This document shows, piece by piece, positions 34,763-48,074 of a stretch of 64,000 nucleotides of DNA. This DNA is from Rhinopomastus cyanomelas (lineage: Eukaryota > Chordata > Aves > Bucerotiformes > Rhinopomastidae): assembly GCA_013400115.1 (NCBI GenBank), contig VXBP01004033.1, positions 186,001 to 250,000 of the forward strand, read 5' to 3'. A program made the translations under genes and the position numbers. The notes beneath the pieces were generated by a model. The model worked only from the letters and a program-made list of their open reading frames with translations, did not search any database and was not told where the DNA came from. How positions within the stretch are numbered: the first letter of the stretch is position 1; the number at the start of each line of letters is the position of its first letter.

Positions 34763-35465
34763 GTGGAGAGAGACTTGGGGGTGCTAGTGGACAGCAAACT
34801 TAACACGAGTCAGCAGTGTGCCCAGGCGGCCAGGAGGGCCAGTGGCATCCTGGCCTGCATCAAGAATGGCGTGGCCAGCAGGTCAAGGGAGGTTCTCCTT
34901 CCCCTGTGTTCGGCACTGGTTAGACCACACCTGGAGGGTTGTGTTCAGTTCTGAGCCCCTCAGTTTGAGAAAGATGTCGAGGCGCTGGAACAAGTCCAAA
35001 GAAGGGCAACTGGAATGGGGAAGGGGCTGGAAGATCAGCCCTGTGAGGAGAGGCTGAGGGAGCTGGGTTTGTTCAGCCTGGAAAAGAGGAGGCTCAGGGG
35101 TGACCTTAGCGCTGCCTGTAACTATCTGAAAGGTGGTTGTAGTCAGGCAGGGGTCAGTCTCTTCTCCCTGGCCACTGGAGACAGGACAAGAGGTCACAGT
35201 CTTCAGCTCTATCAGGGGAGGTTTAGACTTGACATTAGGAAGAGATTTTTCACTGCAAGAGTGATCTGGTTTTGGAATGGGCTGCCCACAGAGGTGGTTG
35301 AGTCACTGTCCCTGGAGGTGTCCAAGGTTAGGCTGGGTGAGGTGCTGAGTGGCCTGATCTAGATGTTAGATGTTAGGATTACTGGGTTTACTTGGATTTA
35401 GGTTGGACTGGGTGATCTTTGAGGTCTTTTCCAACCTCATCATTACTGTGATACTGTGATACTGC
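34763..35465 (+). mobile_element. CR1 LINE 3' portion, about 700 bp
   Basis: Covers the C-terminal part of CR1 pol from ERDLGVLVDSKL through ARRASGILACIKNG, SALVRPHLEGC, EERLRELGLFSLEKRRLRGDL and TRGHSLQLYQGRFRLDIRKRF to the stop, then a 3' UTR ending in ACTGTGATACTGTGATACTG. The frame is broken in the middle (a TGA after CVQF near 34953), so it is inactive. The tail identifies the ACTGTGAT-type subfamily and makes this the longest member of that type here. Confidence 0.93.
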
Positions 35466-38400
35466 TCAGTGGGGTTACATGGTTTAATTGCTGTGAAGGA
35501 CTCGAGATCCTCCTGCTAACAGGACCTTCTGCAGGAAGACCTTGCAGCACCTAGTGAATGAAAGCTTCTCAAGAAGCAGATACATGTAGCGAGGAGGAAG
35601 CAGCATTGTTTCTCTTCATAGAAACTGTTACCTGCTGGTAGCATTTTTCCAGCCGGTCTTGACCAGCCCAGCCCAGCCCGGGGAGATTTGTTTTGGGTCT
35701 GTCTGGTGCAGCCTGATCACAAGCACATTCAAACGCAGGAGTAAGCAGCTGAGGGTCGTGTGTAACGCTGACATTTCTGCGTGGTATTTCTGCAGAAGAG
35801 TAAATATTCCTACGTTACTGTTTTCCAGGGTAGTGTTTTCTCTGTAAACACGTTGCTTTTGATTTGCATTTCTTTTTCATAGTTTTCCAATGTGTTTTGT
35901 TTTAAGCAGAGGGGCCTGTAGCTGCTGGATGTTACTGAGAAAAAAGCTGCAGACATCCACCAAGAACACCCGGGGACTCCTTAAGCAACCTTAAAACTAA
36001 GGCTTTTGAGGTGTTTAGTACCAGTAATGAAGGTCATAGGCATTTAAAAAAACCCAACTTCAGATTTAAATCATATCATGAGGCTGTTCTGCCTGACTTG
36101 CAGCAGCATTTGTCGTGGACTAAGTGGTCTTCTTGCCTCATTTTGGAGGTTATGTTTCTGTTTCTCGTTTCCCAAGGTGCAGTCAAGGGTAGCAGAGCAG
36201 TGGTTCAGCCTGCACGAGTGCAGAGCCACGTGGAGAGGTTTTTTACAAACACATGGTTCAAGACACTGCTGTAACAAGTAGCCTCCTCATGTTTTCCTTA
36301 AGTGTGATTTGGGAACAAGACTTAATTCCTCTTGGTGGCACGGATGCAATTAAATTTGTTCTCTATCACTGGTGGAATTTGCTCATAAATCTTCCAAATG
36401 GGAAGGTGGCTGCTCCTTGAAAGTTGTTTTAAACTTCTCGTGGCCAAGCTGGAAAGATGCAGCACACAGTCACGGTGATCAGGAGCGGGACAGGATTCTG
36501 GAACATTCCTTCTGGGTTACTTTCAGTCCTACAAGAAGTTAATTCAGTACATTTTCTCGGGTAAGGGTTCTTACTGCGGGTGTTATCGAGGGGGGAGAGT
36601 CTTGCAGGAGACCACAAAAGCAACCAGTCCGTTTGAGTTGCAGTGTTTCATGTGGTTTAGTCTACCTGATCGAATCTGTGCTTAACAATTGAAAGGGATG
36701 GCTGAGCTTTAAAAAATTTCTCTCCTCTAGAACTACCTTCTCCTTGGGACACGGGGAAGCCCACGTGCTGCTTCTTCCTCGCCCACCCAAGTTCAGCCAC
36801 GTGCGAGGTGCCTGCAGTCGCTGCGTGTCTGTGCCTGGCAGGTGTCAGCAAGAGGATCTCACGGCTTGGCAGCACCGGGGGGCAAGCAGGGCTCTGGCTT
36901 GATGGCCATATCAAATGCCACCACAGGTTCTGAGCCTCACATGCAAGTGTTCACTCAATGCAAGTTGATGCTATCAGCCATCAAAGACTGCTTAATGCAG
37001 AGTTTCTCTTCCAGGATGTGCAAAGAGTTTAACTACAGTACGTTACGTAACGTTGGATTGCTAATAGGTGGTTGTGTTACAGGGGAAGGATTAAGGGCAG
37101 GTTTTATCCAAAGGCACTTTCAGGAACTGAAGATGTCCAAAATGTTGTTAGTCATCCTTTCAGCCTTCTGTTGAGAGTATCTTGCTGATGCAGGTAGTTG
37201 CTGAAATCAGTAAGGAAGGCTGTTTGGTAGGTAAAAGTCTGAAATTATATCAAGGGGAGCTCGTCACTGCTGTTTGTTCTGGCCAGAGAAACAAGCTCAA
37301 ATGTGGTATTTTTGGTTCAGGGAGCACTGGAGAAACTCACGTTTGACAGACTGAAAAAATCTTCTGGCAAAATTTAGTGCATTCTGACAAAAGAAGTAAC
37401 TAGTAGAATTCCAAAGCAGGCTAGCCACGGGGAAGAGGGAACCAAAGAAGGAATGGTTGGCCCCTTGTGGACCTTGCGTTGGGAAAATCTAGCCCATTGG
37501 TACCGGTACCCCCAGAATGGTGTGTTCTGGATGCAACATCTGTGCATGCTTGCTGAGAAGGGAGTAAGCATCCTCCAGCAGAAGAAAAGGGGCAGGTTTC
37601 TGTCAGAGGCCTAACACTGGGATTCTTCTGGGAGAACCAAGCTAGAAGTCTTCCCTCACAGTGTAAGAACTGGTAAAAATAACCCAAAACCATACGGGTT
37701 TATGCTGCCTCCTTCCTGGTTCTTATTCAAGATCAGAGTAGTGAAGTCCCACTGTCTGCCTGGAGAGGACCGCAGGGAGGGAGGTGTGTTCTACCCTCCA
37801 GAGAAGGAATGGAACCCCATCTCTAGGTAATGGAACACTACTTCAGAGGCTGATCAAATTCAGCAGCAGGCTTGAATGAGAGCTTTTCTGGCAGAAACTA
37901 GCCTGGACAACAGCAAAACCCACTAACTGTAGCATGAAGACCTTGCACTGAGGTGTCACTCAAATACTGTTAATAGGGTAGTGATTCACCTTTAATTCCT
38001 GTCCCTGTTATGTCAATTGATTTTCAGCTCCATCATGGTTTTGTCAGTCACACTGAAGACCCTTCTAAATATTCAGCTATCAAAAAATGGTTTAGGCTTC
38101 TGTCAGCTCTAATGTCTGCCTCTTTCCTGAGATCACTGTTGTCCTGAATTAAAATTCTATTTCAGAATACCTCGTGAAATACCTCTTGAAATTCTATTTC
38201 CTTGCTTTCTCCATATAATCTTGTTGTCCTTTTGAAGTAGACTGCGTTGCTTCCCGAGAGACTAGGGAAGCTCCTGCTCTTCTTTCTGTCTGAATCTTGC
38301 TAATGCAGGTTATTATGTGTTAAATCTGCAGTGAGACAACATTGATTTCTTTCACTCTTTCCTGTTTGGTGGAGGGAAACAGAGGAGGTTTTACTCACAG

Positions 38401-40328
38401 CATTTATCACACCCAAGTGGGCAGGGGAGTCACTTTTCTCACACAAGAATTATTTCTAGAAATACTCTTATATTTATTCAAACTAGCAGCTTGTTTACGC
38501 TTTCATTTCTGAGCTAAGTAGGTTTCTGAGAAGCTCTCTGTCCAACGTGAAGGTGGTGGGAGCTGCTGGATGCAAGGATTGAAGTGACATATTTATATTC
38601 CTAGAGGAAAGATGCATCTTCAAGAAAAATTAAACATCTGCTTAATTGATAGTGACACACGTGTGGTGTTTGCTTTCAGTGAATGGCTGTGAAAACCCAC
38701 CTCCCCTCATGGGTCTGCGCGGTGTTGAAACCGCGACTGTCTGAATACCAGCTTTTTGAGAGATGGGATCACAAAGACTTTTTCTCAATTTGAGATCGAG
38801 TGCCAGCCAGGAAGATGAAGGTGCCAAGCTAGAATTATGGAGTGATTAACCATCCCAAGTGCAAAGGCTGCTTTATCCAGCAGTTCTGAAGCAGCAGAGG
38901 AAGGTTTTGGATAACAAACGCAGGGGCTGTGCTGTCCCGTTTGCAGAGCTCAGATCCCAGGCTCTTTCTTTTCTTAATTGACACAATTACAACAACTGAT
39001 GAACTGCTGGGATCAACGTGTTGTAATGAGCAATTAACAGACACAAGGAGATGATTTTGTTTCAGAAAACTGATGTGGGGAGCTGCCAGAGCAGATGCAG
39101 GTATGCTCAGAGATGGCTGAACTGTTGGCTGAGGTGCCACTGCTGAGAGAGAAACAGCTGGGAAAGAGTTTGAGCAAGTGTTGGTTTTTGTCTACCAAAG
39201 GTGAGTACTGGCAACCCAAATAATAAAAATAATGTGTCAGAAGACTGTTGTTATTTCACTGACTTGTGTGTTGCAAGGGTAGTGGAATGGAGGGCTTCTT
39301 CCACTGAGGGTTAATAAACTCTTGTTTCATTTGTGCCAGGCATGGGAGGAACTTTTACTCTTCTTCCTGTTCTCCTCCGTGCTGCATGTCCTCCAGCATT
39401 CTGTCTGTCACCCCCAAGCATTTGTCACCTATTTATTTGTTATATCTCTTACTCCTAATTCACAGCCAGGTGTGTTGCACGGTGAGTAAACTCTGAGATA
39501 GGTTAATGAAATGTAGACTTGCCCAGTGCTGTCCTTCCTCCTGGCCAGACAAAATCAAGCTCCGGTCTCTTTGAAGACATCTTTGCGTGCAGATTTGACA
39601 GGTAACTTTAGCTGATTGCTGAAAACAAGCTGAGATTATGGGCTGGCAGTAGCCACTACCAATTCTGAGTATTAAAGAGGCAGTATCTAGTGTTTGCTGG
39701 GAAAAGAGCCCTGTTCCCTGTTACAGGCAGTACTTTGGAGAAGACTGCTGCTAGCTCAGCCATGCAGAGTTTTGGGAGGGGGGGGGGAGTTGCTGTGAGG
39801 CTGATTGCCACTACTTCTGTGTGTCTTCTCTTCCTAACACTCAGTCTGAGGTAAAGGAATAGGTTTTTTTCCCATTAAATACTCTGAAATTTAATTGCTT
39901 CAGTTACCTGAGAGCAGACTGCCTAGCCCCACAGATGCTGGCTGTGTCCATGGCTGTGGCTCACTGAAAATGGCACTAAACATAGACAGAGGTTCAAACG
40001 GCTCTTTAAAACAGAAGTTTAAATTCCCTACACATTCTTTTAAAACAATTTGTGTAGGGTTTGTACACCATAAAGGTACTGCCACATCTTTTGTGGCCTT
40101 TCCACGTGGTGATGCTGGATACCTGATCAGCACTGCCTGGTGTGAGATAGCCGTGCATTTGCAGGTAACAGGTTTGCCAAACAAGCAGAATTACGTCCGT
40201 GGGCTCCTAAAGGCAAGAAGAACAGCATTTCTAAAACGAGCTGCTGAAAGAGCAGTGTTGCTGCTATTGTCACTGATAGAGCACACAGTGAAAACTCTGG
40301 TATGGTGTACAAAAATGGGTCATGCAGA
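35466..40328. other. RORA: RORA intron 1, no gene recognised
   Basis: Unique sequence with no CR1 and no convincing exon. A G-run lies at 39777-39788. Open frames on both strands near 36000-37700 overlap each other and lack motifs. The segment 38000-39500 is AT-rich and featureless to me. Confidence 0.5.
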
Positions 40329-40585
40329 GTCATAGAATCACAGCATTTGGTTGGAAGGGACCTCCAAAGGTCATCTAGTCCAGCCCACTACAACAAGCAG
40401 AGACATCTCTAACTAGAATAGACTGCTCAGAGCCCCGCCCAGCCTGACCTTAAATGTCTTCAGGGATGGTGCCTCCATCATTTCTCTGGGCACTGTCTTC
40501 CAGGGATCCACCACCCTCAGATGAAAGACCTTTCTCCTCATGTCCAGCCTAAACCTACTGCAAACCTATGCTTTCCTAGCTTCAT
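40329..40585 (-). mobile_element. CR1 3' fragment, inverted, older
   Basis: On the + strand: TCATAGAATCACAGCATTTG, GAAGGGACCTCCAAAGGTC, ATCTAGTCCAGCCCACTAC, AGAGACATCTCTAACTAGA, GACCTTAAATGTCTTCAGGG and the complement of the pol tail. It matches the class seen in + orientation at 14570-14846. Confidence 0.88.
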
Positions 40586-42964
40586 GGACCTTGTGTCCCA
40601 TGCCAGTGTACATAAAAGGGACTTTGGGAGGGGGAATACTTTGGTTATTGCTTATTCACTTGCTTTAAATGATAGAGTAATAGATATAACTTAAAAAAAA
40701 AAAGGGAAGAAGAAATTGAGTGTAGGCTGGTTTACTTTTCCATACAGAGTAATGTGCAGAACCCTGAAGAACTTGTACCTTCAGTGATAGATAAGGTTGC
40801 CAGTTTCTAACCTAAGCACAGAGAGTTACTTTTTCCTGGAGTGATTAGTGCTTTTCTGTTCAGGTTTGACAAGTAGAAGAGGCTACATGTAGATGATTAC
40901 ATCAGATTTCGCCTTGATTCTTACGTGGAGGTTATACATGTGCCACAGATGCCGAAGAGTTTGAACAGAAACGTGGACAAATCCCACTGGAAAAGTCCCA
41001 CTGGTATCCTGAGTTGGTCTTGTCTCTGGAAGCATAAATGGAAGCTGCTCATTGGGCTGAGGAAAGCAATGTGAAAATATTGCTTGTGTGATCACTGATT
41101 AATGGGCAAATTGATGTGTGATAGGAGCTGAGGAGTACAGGGTGGGAGAAACCTGTTCTGAGAGGTTTCTGAGACCTAGAAACCAGTTGAGTGAGTAATG
41201 TGCTCCACAGGCTTTGAGATTGCTTCAGTGTTTGATATTGATAGTGGTTACTTCAAGCCGTGGTGGCATACTGTGCGTGTGGAAGGTGTTTGCTCACCAA
41301 GTCTAGCTCTACAGCTGCTGTGATCCTCCACAGTGGTCACGGAGCTCCAGCCATTTTAACTTGCCAACAAGCAAGTCAAGTCTGCATCCTCTGTTCTCAC
41401 TTGGTTTCCCTTTCTTAGATGTCTGAAAAGCATTAGAAGGGAAGGGGCAGGTCTCCAGGGCTGATAAGGAGCATTCTTGTGTTTCACTTTCCACAGTGAT
41501 AGCTGCCATACAGGGGGGTTCTAGTTCTCCTTGCCTTCAGGTATGCAATATTGATGCCTCTTGCAGAGCGTGGCGTAGCTGTCTCAGGTAGGGCTGGCCT
41601 AGCGGCGTACGGATGTTTGCACAGGAGATCTGTTTAAGCAAGTTATTAAAGATGCCCCTTACTGTCTGACATAAGGAACGAACATGTTTAGGGGGTAACT
41701 TGGCAGGGTAACTCTTCCAAAGGCTGACGTCCATGTTAAATGCAGGAATCCCCCTGAGTGTGTCTGTCTCCTTCAAACCATAAAAATCTCTGTACAGCCA
41801 GCCCGGCACGTGAGAGCGCGGCTGATTCACATATCGACACCGTGGGCGCTTAAAGCTAGGAGTGGGAAATTAACCCATCTCCCCAGTGTGGTTTATGGGC
41901 AAGAACTAGAGGTGGATACGTTTGTTTATGGTTTACTTCCACCACTTAAAACTTCCAGGGCAAAGATAAATGGAGACCGAATGATCTCTCTCTGCTTTTT
42001 CCTTCTAGCCGAGATGTGAGAAATTAATTGTTGTGAGACTCAGCTGTGGGTCTTTGTGTATTTAGCTGGCATAATCTTACAATTGCTGAGCATGGCTGTC
42101 AACCCAGTGAAGCTGAACGTGATTGTACTGAGAGAGATGCAGCCTCGTGCACTTGTTAATGCAGGAAGAGTCCTTCCTTCCTTCCCTAGAACTGTTGGGT
42201 TCTTCACGGGCTCGATGCAGCAATCGGGAGAGTCATCCTCATAATTCATTATGAGCAGAAGGAAACCCCTTCAGAGCTGTAGGCTGAGAAGAGGTGGCTC
42301 ACTGCAGCTGCTGTGTTTCAGATCTAATACACTCATCGTTATAAAGGGAGACCCTTTCAAATTCCTTTGATTCAAGCTGGGTGTCATATTATTCATCTTC
42401 ACGTAATTTACGTCTACTACCGGTTGGGAAGTATTTGAGATGGAATTAGGTGGAAATACAGTTCCAGCTCTGTATGTGCCATATAATTTAAATTTTTATG
42501 CCTGACTCTAGGCCCTAAATGTGCTTTCGTGTTCACTTACGAAGTTGCTGTCAGAATCTACACCTTGTGTAACTAAGGGTAGTATTTGACCCTTCTATCT
42601 TTTTAAAATACAAACCCCAAATCCTCATGAAATTGCCACAATACCTACTGCGCTTTGGTAGCCGAAAATCTTTCTTTAATGACAGTGATTTTGAAGTTTT
42701 ACTTCCTGTTTACACAGATCCTCCGAGACAACCCTAATTTTAGCCGCTACTTTCCGACTTCCCAGAGAAAACAATGATTTTACTCCAGAAACATTCCCGG
42801 ATCGATAGACTTTGAAGATTAGTAGGTCATGGGCAGGTACTAAACGCATGTTGTAAAGCCCAGGCTCTTCTATTGGCTTGAACCCCTCCTCAAAAAAAGG
42901 AGGAGAAGGGGTGGCTTTGAACAACAGACCTCTTTGAAGGGATTGATTCCTCGTGCATTTCAAA
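40586..42964. other. RORA: RORA intron 1, no gene recognised
   Basis: No repeat recognised. On the minus strand 41309-41830 is one 174-codon frame interrupted by a single TGA (41537-41539); it has no recognised motif. A TTAGTAGGTCA string near 42826-42836 resembles a ROR half-site with one mismatch. Confidence 0.45.
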
Positions 42965-43144
42965 GGGCGCTCTTGTGGCCAAGAGGGCCAACAGCATCCT
43001 GGGGTGGATCAGAAGGGGGTGGTTAGCAGATCAAGAGAGGTTCTTCTCCCCCTATACTCTGCACTGGTGAGACCACACCTGGAGTATTGTGTCCAGTTCT
43101 GGGCTCCTCAGTTCAAGAGGGATGTGGAGCTGCTGGAGAGGGTC
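42965..43144 (+). mobile_element. CR1 LINE piece cut off by a contig join
   Basis: Young-type CR1 coding sequence (VVSRSREVLLPLYSALVRPH, EYCVQFWAPQFKRDVELLE) that stops at the N at 43145. After the N the element does not continue. The missing 3' part would be expected to resemble 52463-52911. Confidence 0.88.
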
Positions 43145-43671
43145 NCTAGAGAAACGACAAATATGGAATTCATTTTCAACAACCGGAGAACTCAGCTAGC
43201 TGACAAACAGTTTTCTTAGGTTAGGCAGGATGCTGAGGATGAAAGTGAGATGGGGGAAAAGCTTTGCAGAGAGGAGCGCTGTGCTCTGAGCTACCTTCTT
43301 GTTTTCCCTGTGCCCTCACCTTCTGCCGCAGACGTCATCGTCGCGCAGAAGTAGCTGCCTTGTGACTTTGCCTTTTCAGTCACGTTTTGTTTTCTGTGCA
43401 AGGCTGGACACTAACAACTCTAACCTCAAATGAAGATAAATAGGGCTAATTTGTGCCTGCTAAGAGTGCTAAATTAATCTTTTAACTCTGCAGCACTCGG
43501 CTCCAGCCCCTCAAATGGCCTTTCCAGCCACTTTCAAGAGGGATAACTAGATCCAAGTAGCTTTTGAAGGTGTCTAGTAATTGTGTGCCGGTGCCGCCTT
43601 GCATCACCTGCTCGTACGTGCAGATGGGAAGAGGTTTGAAAAGGTGAGAGGTTTGAAGTTGCAGAACGGAG
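43145..43671. other. Sequence between a contig join and an older CR1
   Basis: The N at 43145 marks a join inside a CR1. The following 526 bases are not recognisably CR1 and contain no gene I can identify. Confidence 0.5.
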
Positions 43672-44058
43672 AGCTCTGAGAGTGATTAAGGGACTTGAAC
43701 ATCTCTCCTGTGAAGAAAGGCTGAGAGAACTGGAGCTGTTCAGTCTGAAGAAAAGAAGGCTGAGAGGGGATCTTGTTAATGTCTATAAATAGCTGTGGGG
43801 TGGATATGTGGAGGAAGAGGACACTCTCTTACCAGTGATGCCCAGTAATGGAACAAGGAACATGGGTATAAGCTAGAACATAGGAAGTTCCACCTCAACA
43901 TGAGGAGATAGTTCTTTGATGTGAGGGTGATGGAGCACTGGAACAGGCTGCCCAAGAGTAGTTGTGGAGTTTCCTTCTCTGGAGGCTCTCATCGTGCTCC
44001 TGTGTGGCCTGTCCTAGGGGATCTCCAGAGGTCCCTTCCAACCCCTGACATTCTGTAA
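43672..44058 (+). mobile_element. CR1 3' fragment, older, broken frame
   Basis: GAAAGGCTGAGAGAACTGGAG, TTCAGTCTGAAGAAAAGAAG, GGAGCACTGGAACAGGCTGC, then CCAGAGGTCCCTTCCAACCC and a terminal ACATTCTGTAATT. It has several stops and indels, and its subfamily differs from the truncated piece at 42965. Confidence 0.85.
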
Positions 44059-47000
44059 TTAGACACTATGAGCACAGAATTCCAAGCTGCAGTAGGATTC
44101 CAAGTCGTGTTTGTTTCTTGTCAATAAACTGATGGTAGAATGTTTTCATTACTTTTCTTGCTCTTTCACCCTCAAGGTTGTAATCTTCATATCATTCTCA
44201 TTCACCCAGGGGTTCTTCATTTTTAGAAATGTTTCCCATCCCACCACTATTTTCTAATCCATCAGTTTTGGTCTTGTTTGACAGAAGGACAGATCTTTCC
44301 AAGATAATGACTATCTGGGAGTTTTGTGAGAGCAGGCATAGAGAAGAGGCTTAATTGCATGCAGTTAAAGGGAAGTGCTTATTATTAGACACTAGAGAAT
44401 CCACAGAGAGGAGTGAATTTAAAAGTGATTCCTCTGCAGGAAGAAATGCCAGCAGATTTTGTAATTGGTAATGAACATCAGACCCCTGTGAAATCTTATT
44501 TTAATAGTGCCAGGCTCTTTGCTTATGTATTTGTCAGGCTGCATTAATGATGGAGGCTTAATAACATTAGTTCTGTCAGCTTGGTTCTTCTGGGTTTCTA
44601 ACATGAAATAGTTAATTCTTTTACTACTGCAGCTGGAAAGGCTGTGGACCTGCTGCAGTCACGAGTCCCGCGTGTGCCTTCCGGTTAGCACATTGCTTGA
44701 CCCCCCCCCCCCCCCCCCCNGAGCAGAAAGAGAATCTTCCCCGGGGCAATATTAGCTGCTTTTTTCTCTTCTGGGATACTGCTGCCTTTTATTTTCGTGC
44801 TGTGGTATAACATGGAAACCTGCTTTTGGGTCAGAATAGTCGGATATTCACTGGTACTTGGAACTGGTGTTTTGGGGGGAGCTCGCTCTTCAGGTTTGAT
44901 CCGCCGTGAAAGCATTTTTGTTCTACCACGTCGTTACCAAAGACATCCGTGGGCTTTCCCTTGTGCTCATCCTCAGGGAAAAGAGTTGCAAGGTGCACGC
45001 TGAATTTTTGGGGCCATCGACAGTTTAATTTGGGAATGATCTAATTAGGGATCCAGAGAACCGGATTCAGTCTCTCCTTAAGTATTGGCTGTCCTGAAAG
45101 ATGCTCTGGCAGATGGTTAGTTCAAAGTGAGTTTACCTTGGGCTCAGTTTCTTTAGACTGACAGCTTTTTTTACTCAATTAAATGAGACAACTGTCAAAA
45201 GAACAGACTCTGAGTTGATGCAAATAACTCTGCGGCACAGATAAAGCTTAAATGTGTTCCTTGAGTCAGCTGAAACTGTCAGGTGCTTTGAGTAACTAGT
45301 TCAGCCAGCCAGAAAGGCACACGGGCAAGTAGAAGAAAAGGTTGGGAGGTGCCTAAAAATAAAACAACTCCGAGGTTTTTAGTTACCTTTCCTCATTGAT
45401 TTTACTCCTTGTCACATCCCAGTGTGGCTGCTGGGAACTGTTCTCTGCTTTCACTCTTGATTCATTTAAGTGAGGAATTCTCATTATGTTTTAATTGTCC
45501 TCAGAAGTTTATTTGTTGTTAATGTGCCCAAAGTCCTTGGGCTATGAGAGCATGAAAATAATGAGCTATTGTGATGGAGCTGTCAGGCAGTCCCCGAACT
45601 GACTGTCCTTCACTCTGAAATTCCAGCCATTTGCACATGACTTTTTTTTCCTGGCAGTGTAGAAGTCCTGTTGTGATGCTTGTAGCTAAAATCTACAGCG
45701 TGTTCTTCGCTCTCTCTTGTCCCCCAAGAAGGTCTGAAGGGAGAAGCAGAAGTCCCTTGTGTGCTGATAACCTGAAAATGAGTCGTAAGCATCTTAGAAA
45801 CCTGGATGCAAGTGAGGAACAGGAGCAGCAGACATGGAAGGAGGAGAGCCAGGGCTCTTTCCTCACTAGGGTGCCTGTGGAGAAGGTTATGATGTGTGGG
45901 TACCTGCCAATGCACTCTGCAGTGCAGAGAGCTCCAAGGAAGACCTGCTAAGATTTGTAATACATCGTTAATTGGGAAAATGGGTGGGGAGGAGTGGGGT
46001 GAGATTGACTTTCCCCTTGGAGCAGCAATTTCCCTGTTCAAGCAGAGGAGTGGGACGGGGCAGGGGAAGAGCAGTGTTCATCCCGTGAAAGAGCAGAATA
46101 ACTGCTCTTACCACACCACACAGCTTTTATAATGCCTGCTGCGTGCCCTTCAACATGGACTCACGGAAGACTCAGGGTGATCAGAAATGTTAACAGATCT
46201 TTGTGACTTTTAAATTCTTACAAATGGAGCAAAAAGTCCCTTCTGAGAAGCAGATTTCCCCCACAGTCACCAGCTTCCCAAGCAACTACCTCCAGTCATC
46301 CCTCCTGTAATTGTACGTTACCCTTCTGCGCTCGTCACAGCGTAAGTCACAGGGGAGTGCCCAACACCAAGCTCACGTGCAGTAAGTGTGACCAGGTACA
46401 GGTTTAAATGTCTTCCTCCCTCATTATGGACGGAGGCTTTCAGGACGCGTGTTGCTTGCTTGGCATTTCGTCTTCATCCTGAGTGGAACGTTGCCATCTC
46501 AGGTGCAAAGGGCCAGCCCGACCAGGAGTGTGGGGCTTTTTGCATTTAACGAACCGTGTATATGACTGGGTACATTTTCTTGAACTTATTTGGAAGTATT
46601 TTTAAGCTAGGAGCATTAAGCTCTAGTTTCAAGTCTCACCAAAAATGCTGACTATAATGGAAGTTGGAGAGAAGTGATGAGAACATCAAAGGCCTTGTTA
46701 TGTCTGTTAGGAAACAAGATATAGAACTGTCTACAAGCCTAGAGGGAAAAGGGAAGGATGAAGCCAAGAGCAGTTGGGCGAGTGGGTATGGTTTGGGGGT
46801 GTGATCACCAGACACCGACTGCATGACGAGTGTCTGGGTTGATACCATCTTGTAGGTGGGCAGGGCTTTTGATGCCAAGCTTGTGTACAAAGGCTATCAG
46901 CTGGCTACTGTTGCTGCCTTTCTGGCTGAAAGAGAATCCTTTAGTTCACTCCATGATGGTAAAGCTGTCAACGGATGCTACAGCTGGGGGAGAAGTGTTT

Positions 47001-47606
47001 ATCTGGCACAGCTATGTGGAAGCCGTGCTGCAAGGTGATGATTCTGATAACAAAAGCACGTGACTCTTGTTGGCAGAAGAGTTTTGCATGTATTTTCATG
47101 TGGGTGAAGAAACTGAGGAGTACTCAGATCAAACCTGAGCTCTTCCTGCTGTTGTTAGCACTGAAGATTCTCTTTTTCTTTGTAGACAGATGTTTTTCAA
47201 GGGGGAAATGGTGGAAGTGAAATCAAAGGCTTCTGTAGTCTTCTGTAATTCACTGTTGTTCTTCACCTTTGGATTTTCTTTGTGCTGTAGAGAACTGCAC
47301 AGCCACAGCTACGTTAGACGAGTTTGGAACTTGCAGGATTGGTTTGGTCAAAGCCCTGGGCTCCACTAACCATGGATAAAAGCAGGTTTGGCCACCTGCT
47401 TTTATCTCTTCCCTCAAGATCTGTGGCTCTGGATCCCTGTAGCACCTCGATCATTAGCCACTCATTGGTCTCATTGTTATGCAAGTCTGTGACATTCTAT
47501 TTATGCCTTTGGGCGATTGATGGGGCTCTCAAATTTCTCTCTGGATTTGTTTTGCCGTGCGTAAGGGAAAGGGTTGCACTTGGCCAACATGCACTGTGTA
47601 GGTAAT
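44059..47606. other. RORA: RORA intron 1, no gene recognised; poly-C contig break
   Basis: A run of 19 C (44701-44719) is followed by an N at 44720, probably a sequencing stop at the homopolymer. The stretch 45130-45300 is AT-rich with an exact octamer ATGCAAAT (about 45218-45225) and TTAATTAAA-like homeobox strings nearby, a candidate enhancer by composition only. Overlapping frames on both strands at 45610-46041 (143 codons minus, 106 plus) lack motifs. Confidence 0.45.
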
Positions 47607-48074
47607 GACAGAATCGTGGACTGGTGGAAGGGACCTCAGATATCATCTAGTCCCAAACCCCTGCCATGGGCACAGACACCTCTGACCAGACCAGGTTGCC
47701 CTGAGCACCGTCCAGGCTGGCCACGAACACTTGCAGGGATAGAGTATCCATAACCACCTGGACAACCAGTGCTCCAGCACCCTCACAGGGAGGAGTTTCT
47801 TCCTCAGATCTGATCTACCTCTCCTCTCTTTTAGCCTGAACCCATTCCCCCTGGTCCTTTCACTAGAGTCCCATGTAAAAAGTCCCTCTCCAGCTTCCCG
47901 TAGCCTCCTCTCCTCAGGCACTGGAAGGCTGCCGTAGGGTCCCCTGGAGCCTTCTTTCTCCAGGCTGAACAGCCCCAGCTCATTCAGCCTCTCATTGTAG
48001 CGGAGGCCCTCCAGCCCTCTGATCATCCTTGTGGCCTGGGCGTGCTCAGCTGGACCCCGCTGGATGCTGGGCTA
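47607..48074 (-). mobile_element. CR1 LINE 3' portion, inverted
   Basis: On the minus strand it encodes GLEGLRYNERLNELGLFSLE, RTRGNGFRLKERRGRSDLRK and LLPVRVLEHW, then the 3' UTR. On the + strand it begins ACAGAATCGTGGACTGGTGG, then GGGACCTCAGATATCATC. Partly open frame with frameshifts near the pol end. Confidence 0.9.
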
